Source of the DNA: Hemibagrus wyckioides
Taxonomy: Eukaryota > Chordata > Actinopteri > Siluriformes > Bagridae
Direction of reading: 5' to 3'
NCBI RefSeq assembly: GCF_019097595.1
Contig: NC_080711.1
Coordinates: 16,881,428 to 16,945,427 of the forward strand
Length of the DNA stretch: 64,000 nucleotides
Each line of letters starts with the position of its first letter. The first letter of the stretch is position 1. The position numbers and the translations under genes were made by a program. Of the stretch, positions 56,930 through 64,000 are shown piece by piece. Under the pieces are notes generated by a model that worked only from the letters and a program-made list of their open reading frames with translations, was not told the origin of the DNA and ran no database searches.

Positions 56930-59459
56930 GTAAAAGGATTAACACTTTAAGTTTTGTTGTTTGATTATTCCTAAATATGTTTGATTGTTCAAAAAGTATA
57001 TAATTTTATCTGATATCTCAGAAAAAAAGATGTTTCAGCTCAGATGCTCATTTTATGGTGTAACACATAACTTCTGAACACATGCAAATTTAGAATTCAG
57101 CGACTAATCGATAGTTTAACTACAATATATTTATCAAAGTGTTAAGACACATTTCTCATTCTTGAATCCAAACTATTGAAGCAGACCAGAGTTGTGAAAA
57201 GGATAATAAAAATAATAATAATAATAATAATACAGTGTTATTTCTGCAATGTGACAGTGTTTAGCCAGTTGTTTATCCAGTGTCTAACCCTCAGTGATTA
57301 AGTAGACTGTCAAACATAAGTAAACTGGAAAAGTAAACTGGAAACATGAAAAATCTTGAAGCATCACTCTCAATATTGATGTTTAAAATGAAATGTCTGT
57401 AAAATGCATACATATAGTTTGGAAGCAAATAACATTCTGTTCAATTTTATTTAATGACTAAATATACTTTTTTTAATCAGTTGGTAGGGCTGAAATCTTT
57501 TAACCTGAAAAAGTGTATTGTGGTATGGTAGTGGCTTAAGTGCTTGCATTGTGTGTCAGCTGCCTTGAGGCATGGCACCAGCTGATGGAAAGGCCTAGAG
57601 CTTGGCAAGCTGGAAGTCTAGAAACAGTAGTTGATCCGCCTGACAGCTTGGCCTATTTGTGTTCCTTCTTTTTTATTCTATCACAGAACAATTAAAAATA
57701 TGTGACCAGGTTTTTGATTGTGTTGACTTGTGGTTTTAAAGGTAGTAGTTCTGACATTACTTTGATGGCTTCAGGACTTAATATGTAAATACTTTTATTT
57801 ATATTTATTGAATACTGTTTGGATTTAAGATAAAGTATCGAGTTAACATCACACATTTCTGGAGGAGGAGTTTGTCTAATCACCCTAACTCAAAGTGGTA
57901 AATGTTTCCTTTTTTTTGCACCAAATTGTACCACCTTTTTAGAGCCAAGTTACGCATGGGCTTTTTTTGGTTGGTTCTGACAGGAGCCTTTACCCTTGTT
58001 CTGCCCTTGGGTTCCCCACGCCTAGAATCCCATCAGGTATCTAAGATTGGAAATCACCCTGTAACTGGATACTGTCCACTATAGATCTCTGTCCTCTCAC
58101 CCTCTTTCCCCTCCCACTCCCTTTACCTCTCTTCTCCCTCCCTTAATCTTTTTTTCCCTACCTCCCACTCCCCAATTTACACACAACACAGCTGCTGTCA
58201 CCCTGCACTGTCACAATCACAAATTATTTCAAGCAGCTGCCCATACATGGCTTTATTTCAACACTTACGCTGATAGATAACTTTATAAAATATATGTTAA
58301 TAATAATTATTTTTTAACAATATAATAATTATAATAATTATTTTTTTGGTGTCATTTTTATTATAAAATGCTTTATATTATAGTTGTGCTTCCATCAAGA
58401 TGAACTCAATTAAGATACAGTATAAGACTGCAATAAATAATACTGTAAAAAGTAAAGATGGGAATCATAATCTACCTGTTTGGTCATATATTTTTGTGTT
58501 AGGAGCCGTTTTCTAAATCTGAAAATAGTCAAATATGGCTACCATATTTGTACGGACCTAGAGCCTGAAAAAAGTTCAATTATTTAGAAGAGAATAATGA
58601 TAAAACCCTGTAGTACTGTGAGCACTTAGGAGAGGTGCGAAGTGTCCCCTTGTGGTAGTGTTTAGTAAAGTGCCTGACAAAGGTCTCAGCTTTATTAACT
58701 ATTTTTTCATTAAAAAAAAAAAAATTACAAATGCGAGCATGTTTGTATCTGCCTTAAAAAAAATTCTCATCTTTATTGATGGGAATAGTCAGAGTCACAG
58801 GTTTTCACTCTATTTTCATTCTACCAAAGCTAAAGGCAACAGTGACTGAAGAAAACATGAAACTAAGAATGTAAGCGTGGAGTGAATTTAACATTAATCT
58901 TGGTTGTTCTTTTCGTCCTATTTAATATAAATTGTATTCCTTTACAAATTATAAAAAAAAGAGATGCCTTTCTGTTTAGCATGCAATTGTTTAGTCCTTG
59001 TTCTAGAAACCAACTTTGTATTAAGTAGCCTTGACTCAAGCAAGATGTTATCCCATCAACTAAATCATAATATACTGGGTGTTTTAGTAAAAGGGCACAA
59101 ACCATCTTGTGGTGCTAAAGACAAGAAGTGCACAGGGTAGACAGGGATGCACTTTGAGACCTAATTTGAACGCACTACACATTCAAAAAGCCTATTTTTT
59201 TCCCTTATTTTTATGCATGGATTTTAACCCAGCATATAAATAAAAAAACATGCCAGAATTTTAAAATTTAAAGGAATTATTTAGTGGATCCAATGCACTG
59301 ATGAGATTATGGATATTTGCTTGATTATCTCTACAAAACTCATATCATTGAAAATACTGCATATCTCCAGGCCCACTCTTTTCATGGCTTGATCTATTCT
59401 ATTGTTATTTCAGTCTTGGAATAAGAAACCTGCACATGAAACCTCTGCATCTCTTACTA
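56930..59459. other. candidate srl intron 1, proximal part
   Basis: AT-rich with an (AAT)n tract near 57208-57230 and a pyrimidine-rich run at about 58088-58165. Short open frames lack domains. No further exon of the signal-peptide gene was recognised. Confidence 0.4.
58088..58165. repeat. polypyrimidine tract
   Basis: Almost pure C/T on the plus strand for about 75 bases. Such tracts can form triplex DNA or serve as splicing signals. No clear exon follows it. Confidence 0.55.
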
Positions 59460-59815
59460 TCCCTACCACCAACAGACATACACAACATCTTACGCATATG
59501 TGGGCCTTACCCAAAGCTGTAAGCACAAACTTGTCTAGAATGTCTTTATATGCTTTAGCACTTCATTGGAGCAACAGAATTCAAACTTGTTTCATCATCA
59601 TAATGCCCTTGTGCACAAAGCATGGTTCTTAAAGACATAGTTTGCTTGAGTGGCCTGAGCCCTGACCCCCCCTGAACAATTTTGGGATTATGTGACCTTA
59701 CTAATGCCCTTTTGAATGAGCAAAAATCCCCACAGACATGTTCCGAAATCTATTTGAAAACCTAGAGAGAAGAGTGGATGCTGTTATAACAATATGATTT
59801 AAAAAAAAGTGTGGT
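59460..59815 (+). mobile_element. Tc1 family H remnant
   Basis: GCCCTTGTGCACAAAGCATG, GAGTGGCCTGAGCCCTGACC and ATCCCCACAGACATGTTCC follow the 3' half of the same family as at 32.8-33.05 kb. The frame is broken. Confidence 0.65.
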
Positions 59816-60654
59816 TAGTGTGGGTTTTTTTTTTATTTTATTTTTTTTATAAAGGTTATAAAACCTTTACAGTGGTTTACAGGGAAGATAAATTAGTTAT
59901 TAGTTTGAATAATTATTTCATGTTTTATCACTTAATGTTCTCTGAGTGTATCCTTTTGCAATGCTGCAATTGTGCAATGACATGAAAATTATGTGATGTG
60001 GATTAACTTTTTCGGATATTGGAAGGTATATTTTTTTTTTTGCCAGGGATAAGAATCACTTAAGCTCAAACATTCAATCAATGTTTATAAATGATTAAGG
60101 GTCTGATATTGCACTATGCTGGGCTGGGTTCACATTCTCATGTACAAGTGCTGGTTGCAAGAATGTATTATTCTGCAGTTAAAGCAAGAGTCTGTATGTG
60201 CTTGCTGAAGATGCTCTGATATAGTTTGAAATCATGGCCATCATCCAACTCCATAGGCATCCAGCAGAAAAAAAAATAAATTGCAGGTTTAACAATAAAA
60301 AAATGTGCAGCTCTAACAAAAACAAAAAAGTACAGCTTTAACAGGAACATGATCATCCTTTTTTTTTTTTTATTAAGAAAGGACTAAACCAATATACTCA
60401 GCATCTTTAAATTAACTCCTTGACAAGATGAGCCTGATGTAGCCCATGGGATCACGGTCATAGTCTTTGTTATTGATCCTTGGCAAGGAAATAAGCCCCA
60501 CTTACCCTAGAACTAAAGGGCCTTTGCCTAGACATCTTTATCAGAATTTTCCCTAACAAAATAAAAACTTTAGCTATTGATAAATCCTATGGGTTCAGAG
60601 AAAGCTAAGGACAGACATCCCTAATTCTTTAAAGAGTAATTGAATATACATTTT

Positions 60655-60930
60655 TCACTTTAATAGGCACCCGTGTACATTTTTGCAGTTATGTGATCAC
60701 CTAATCATGTCACAGCAACACAGTGCAAAACATCGTGCAGATACAGGTCAATGGCTTAAGTTAATGTTAACCTCAAAAATCAAATTTAGGAAAAATGTGA
60801 TCTTTGTGATTTAAATTGTGGCATGATTGTTGGTGCCAGCTGGGCTGGTTTGAGTGTTTTAGACACAGAATGGTGTAAAAAGACCTAAAACAATAAGAAC
60901 ATTGAGTTAGCGACAGCTGGAGTTGACAGT
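60655..60930 (+). mobile_element. Tc1 family G 5' fragment
   Basis: TCACCTAATCATGTCACAGC, GCAGATACAGGTCAATGGCT and TGGCATGATTGTTGGTGCCA match family G. It ends about where the perfect inverted repeat starts. Confidence 0.7.
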
Positions 60931-60932
60931 TA

Positions 60933-61050
60933 GAAATTATTAAAAAATATATTTACATACAGATATCCATACAGAGAATTTTTTTCACTGACCTCCAGAA
61001 AAAATTATCTGTATGGATATCTGTATGTAAATATATTTTTTAATAATTTC
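60933..61050. repeat. perfect 43-bp inverted repeat (fold-back)
   Basis: Arms 60933-60975 and 61008-61050 are exact reverse complements over 43 bases, with a 32-base spacer that itself has loosely complementary A/T-rich ends. The sequence includes ATACAGATATCCATACAGA. There is no coding capacity and no known terminal-repeat tip. Confidence 0.95.
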
Positions 61051-61539
61051 TTTATTTTTTTTTTTAATTTTTAATTGCATACATTTTTCTTGCACAGATA
61101 TAAATGTTAAGATCAAATGTGTCGATCTTAACACTTGTAGGAAGTGCATGACTTTTACTAGTTCTAAAGTAAGAATTGATGAACGATGTCAATTTTTAAT
61201 CTCTTTTCTTAGTGCATTTGAAGAACAAACAACAGCAAAGAATGCATTGAACTTTTAAATTATTTGCTATATTGTAAATTATAAAAAAAAAATATCAGTA
61301 GAATAAATAAATCTGCCTGTCCAGACAAAGGTTGCATTACTTGACATCGGGTTTCAGTACCCCAAATTGGAAATAAAAATGTCAGGCTCAATGTGTTTTT
61401 GTTCACACAGACCTGCAAGTAACAAACTGTGTTACATTTGAAGAAATGTCTGTTTGTGATAACTATAACTATAATAAAATCAGATACAACTGATGCAAGC
61501 TTGCTCCTAGTAATAATAAATAGCACTGGTGGGTGATTC

Positions 61540-62640
61540 TTTAGTGTACTTAGTTGTAATGCGTTACAGTTTATGGGCCCCAGACCATTACACTGTTGAG
61601 GCACTACAAATGCTTGCTCACAATGGAAATTGTCCTGCTCATGTTCAACACCTAGCAGTCCTTCCCCTCCACCACTTGGGACAGAACAACTCCAACTTCA
61701 TTTCTGACATGTCGGTCTGCAACATTAAAGGTAGAGGTCACCAAAAGAGAGCTGCTGTAGACATCATAAAGGCCTGCTGGCTCAATTCTGATCATTGAAG
61801 CAGATCTGGTGTCCCTTTTTAGTGAGATCAGTCAACAGGCCAATATGATCCAAATAATTAGGCACAAACCTGCTATAACATCCCTCCAACTCCAGGAACT
61901 ATCCTACCTCCTTTTGGGTCTCAGACAGGCAACAATCGCAGCAGTCTCATTAATTTGGGGACACACCCACTGATGGCCCAGGTGGAATCCCAGATACCAT
62001 AGTGCTACCCACCCAATTTCACACTTCACCAAGTTAATTGTTAGACTGGCCCAGCTCAAAGATTAGGTTTGCTCTTACATTCTGCACACGCTGCTTCTAA
62101 CCATTAGTAAAGACTATGGAAGTGGGGGCAGACTAGAGTGCATCCACTTTCCCTACGAGAACCTGGGAAGTGTTACAATAATATGTAGCAACTTATCCAC
62201 TTCTGAAACACCCAATCCCCAGTTCCTCAAAGAGAAAACAGAAGTGTGACTAATTGGTATAGACTGTTTGCCAATAGCCATGGGTCACATCCAGGGTCAA
62301 ATCAAAATGAGCCGATACAGGAGCTCTTCAACAGGAGGCAATGGATAGGCATGAAATTTAGACACCACGTTCACTTTCCAGTCCACATGAAAACCCATGT
62401 GAACCAGCATGCTTCAGCTGTTCCGGTCACTGTTGGACTCCTATATATCACTTCTATTTCCAGTATTTTCACTAATTCATCACTTTCCTTTGTGTTCAGC
62501 TAAGAAATATGAGAAGTTGCACACAACCTCATTGAGATGAGTCTCTATGTTGTGTTGTGAGGCTTGTGTGACCAAACGGGGAGAAGACATGCTGGAAACT
62601 TCTGCCCTATATGTGTTAGATGGTCTCCCACAGGGAGTGG
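61540..62640. other. unassigned non-AT-rich stretch
   Basis: Base composition is more balanced than in the flanks. Open frames at 61529-61798 and 62246-62503 have no recognised domain. It may be an old transposon or intron sequence; I cannot say. Confidence 0.3.
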
Positions 62641-62689
62641 AATCAGCCATTGCTTGACAATCTAGCTCCAGCTAATCTAGCATGAAGGG

Positions 62690-62896
62690 CTTAATTAAAT
62701 TTAATTGTAAATTTAAATAAAATAATTAGCATGGTATTTTAACAATGGGCATTGTCATTAAGTAACTGTCCAATGTAGAAATTCTGGAAAATAAATTTAA
62801 AATTTAAAATGTACCCCTGACAAGCAAGCCAGAAGTAGGGCATCAGGATGGATCAAGAAGGTCCAGAGAGCAGAAAGGGTATCTCAGGACTAGTGT

Positions 62897-62936
<40 letters not shown>

Positions 62937-63095
62937 GCAGTGGGTCACTCAAATGGGGATGGGTTCCCTTCTGATCCTGGATCCTCTTAAGGTTTCTTAT
63001 TTATGTAATCTCAGGGAGTTTTTCTTTCCCAAAGCACTATACAAATAAATTTAATGAAATTTAATTGAAATTGTTTTGATAGAGAGAGAGAAAAA
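62690..63095. repeat. dispersed repeat R1 copy with (GA)n
   Basis: TTTAACAATGGGCATTGTCA, ATGGATCAAGAAGGTCCAGA, GGTATCTCAGGACTAG, then GGATGGGTTCCCTTCTGAT and AAAGCACTATACAAATAAAT. These are the same blocks as at 37.7-38.0 and 36.8 kb. A GA microsatellite (62899-62936) lies inside. Confidence 0.75.
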
Positions 63096-63099
63096 AACA

Positions 63100-63960
63100 C
63101 TGATTAATAAAAAATAATACAAAACAAACACATTTTCAGCTTGGACACTAAGATTGTATCCTGAACACTAATTGGAAGGTTGTTCAATAACTGTCGGGCT
63201 TTGTATGAGAAGGTTCTGCCCTCTGTAGACTTCACAGTTTGAGGTACCAACAAATACCCTGCATCTTTTGATTGAAATAAGCATGGTAGATCATTAAAGG
63301 GCAAGACCATTCAGTGCTTTATAGACCATTGGTAGTATTTTAGAATCAATTTGAAATTTAATTGAAAAGACAATGCAGAGTCGACAAGATACGGGTTATG
63401 TGGTCATATCTATTGGTTCTGGTAAAGACTCTTGCTGCTGCATTCTGGACTAACTGGAGCTTGTTTATTCACCGACAGGAACATATAGACAGGAAGGCAT
63501 GACAATAATCCAAAATAAAGTAAGAAATGCATTAACTAGTTTTTCTGCATTGTGTAGTTACATTAAATGTCTAAAATCTTGGCAATATATTTGAGAGAAA
63601 ATTTTTTTATTTAAGTGTTAATATCTACACAAGCTCCAAATGAAAAACTGGAGTTAATAATCATACCAATGTCTTTTACTACACATGAAACAGAAAGGCC
63701 ATCCAGAGCTACTATATAATCAGAAAGCTTACTTCAAGCTGCATTGTGATCTGTGTACAAGTACTTCTGTCTTGTCAGGATTAAGTAGAAGCAAGTTAAT
63801 AAGCATCTGGTGCTTATTAACTTGGAGCAAACTTTCCTCAACTTTATTATGCTTGTGGCTCTCATTTGGCTTTGCTGAAACATAAAACTGAGTGTCATCA
63901 GCATAAGTTTTAATTTTATTTTAAATTTATCACGTCTTGGTGCTATGATGAGGCCTAAAT
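63100..63960. repeat. long dispersed fish repeat, family not assigned
   Basis: CATTCAGTGCTTTATAGACC, GTGGTCATATCTATTGGTTC, GCTGCATTCTGGACTAACTG and CAGAAAGGCCATCCAGAGCT are blocks of a repeat that I recall as widespread in otophysan fish. It directly adjoins the R1 copy and may belong to one larger element. Open frames in it are shadows. Confidence 0.55.
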
Positions 63961-64000
63961 CCTGACTGACACATGTTATTTCTATGTAGCATGAGCATAA

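Noticed and set aside
1..64000. CRISPR arrays, operons or a prokaryotic defence or mobile system
   Set aside because: No regularly spaced direct repeats with unique spacers and no compact prokaryotic genes; the content is plainly vertebrate.

Overview
The window is nuclear DNA of a ray-finned fish. Three vertebrate genes can be read, each with GT-AG introns, in AT-rich sequence packed with Tc1/mariner DNA transposons, a non-LTR retrotransposon, a tRNA-derived SINE and many microsatellites. The repeat types suggest an otophysan teleost, perhaps a catfish, but the species is not shown by the sequence.

Left part (1 to about 31.8 kb, minus strand): glis2, a Krueppel-like repressor with five C2H2 fingers. 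Six coding exons lie at 8356-1856 and give 477 aa. An intron of about 22 kb separates coding exon 1 from a CpG-rich promoter at about 30.6-31.8 kb, where a strong minus-strand splice donor marks a likely non-coding first exon. The big intron holds a broken LINE, many Tc1 remnants and long stretches in which I see nothing identifiable.

Middle (about 31.8-39.3 kb): the spacer between two divergent promoters. It carries a SINE, two abutting Tc1 remnants, a decayed Tc1 element with a transposase gene, and several dispersed repeats.

Centre right (about 39.3-54.4 kb, plus strand): tfap4, a bHLH leucine-zipper E-box factor. All seven coding exons are present and in phase (330 aa), with a long 3' UTR rich in simple repeats. 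Its introns hold piled-up Tc1 copies, including one nested in another. The promoter has four CAGCTG boxes, the motif TFAP4 itself binds, and intron 1 has a CACGTG box.

Right part (54.4-64 kb): a Tc1 element with perfect terminal repeats and an open DD34E transposase frame (55.0-56.3 kb), then a TATA-driven signal-peptide exon at 56872-56929 on the plus strand. By position this is probably exon 1 of srl (sarcalumenin), whose other exons I do not find. A perfect 43-bp inverted repeat lies at 60933-61050, and the window ends in dispersed repeats.

The order glis2 (minus), tfap4 (plus), candidate srl (plus) matches the human GLIS2-TFAP4-SRL block on chromosome 16p13.3 as I recall it. I found no CRISPR array, operon or other prokaryote-type system. 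The most unusual structures are the perfect inverted repeat, the intact-looking Tc1, the nested Tc1 pair and the GC-rich hairpin in tfap4 intron 6.
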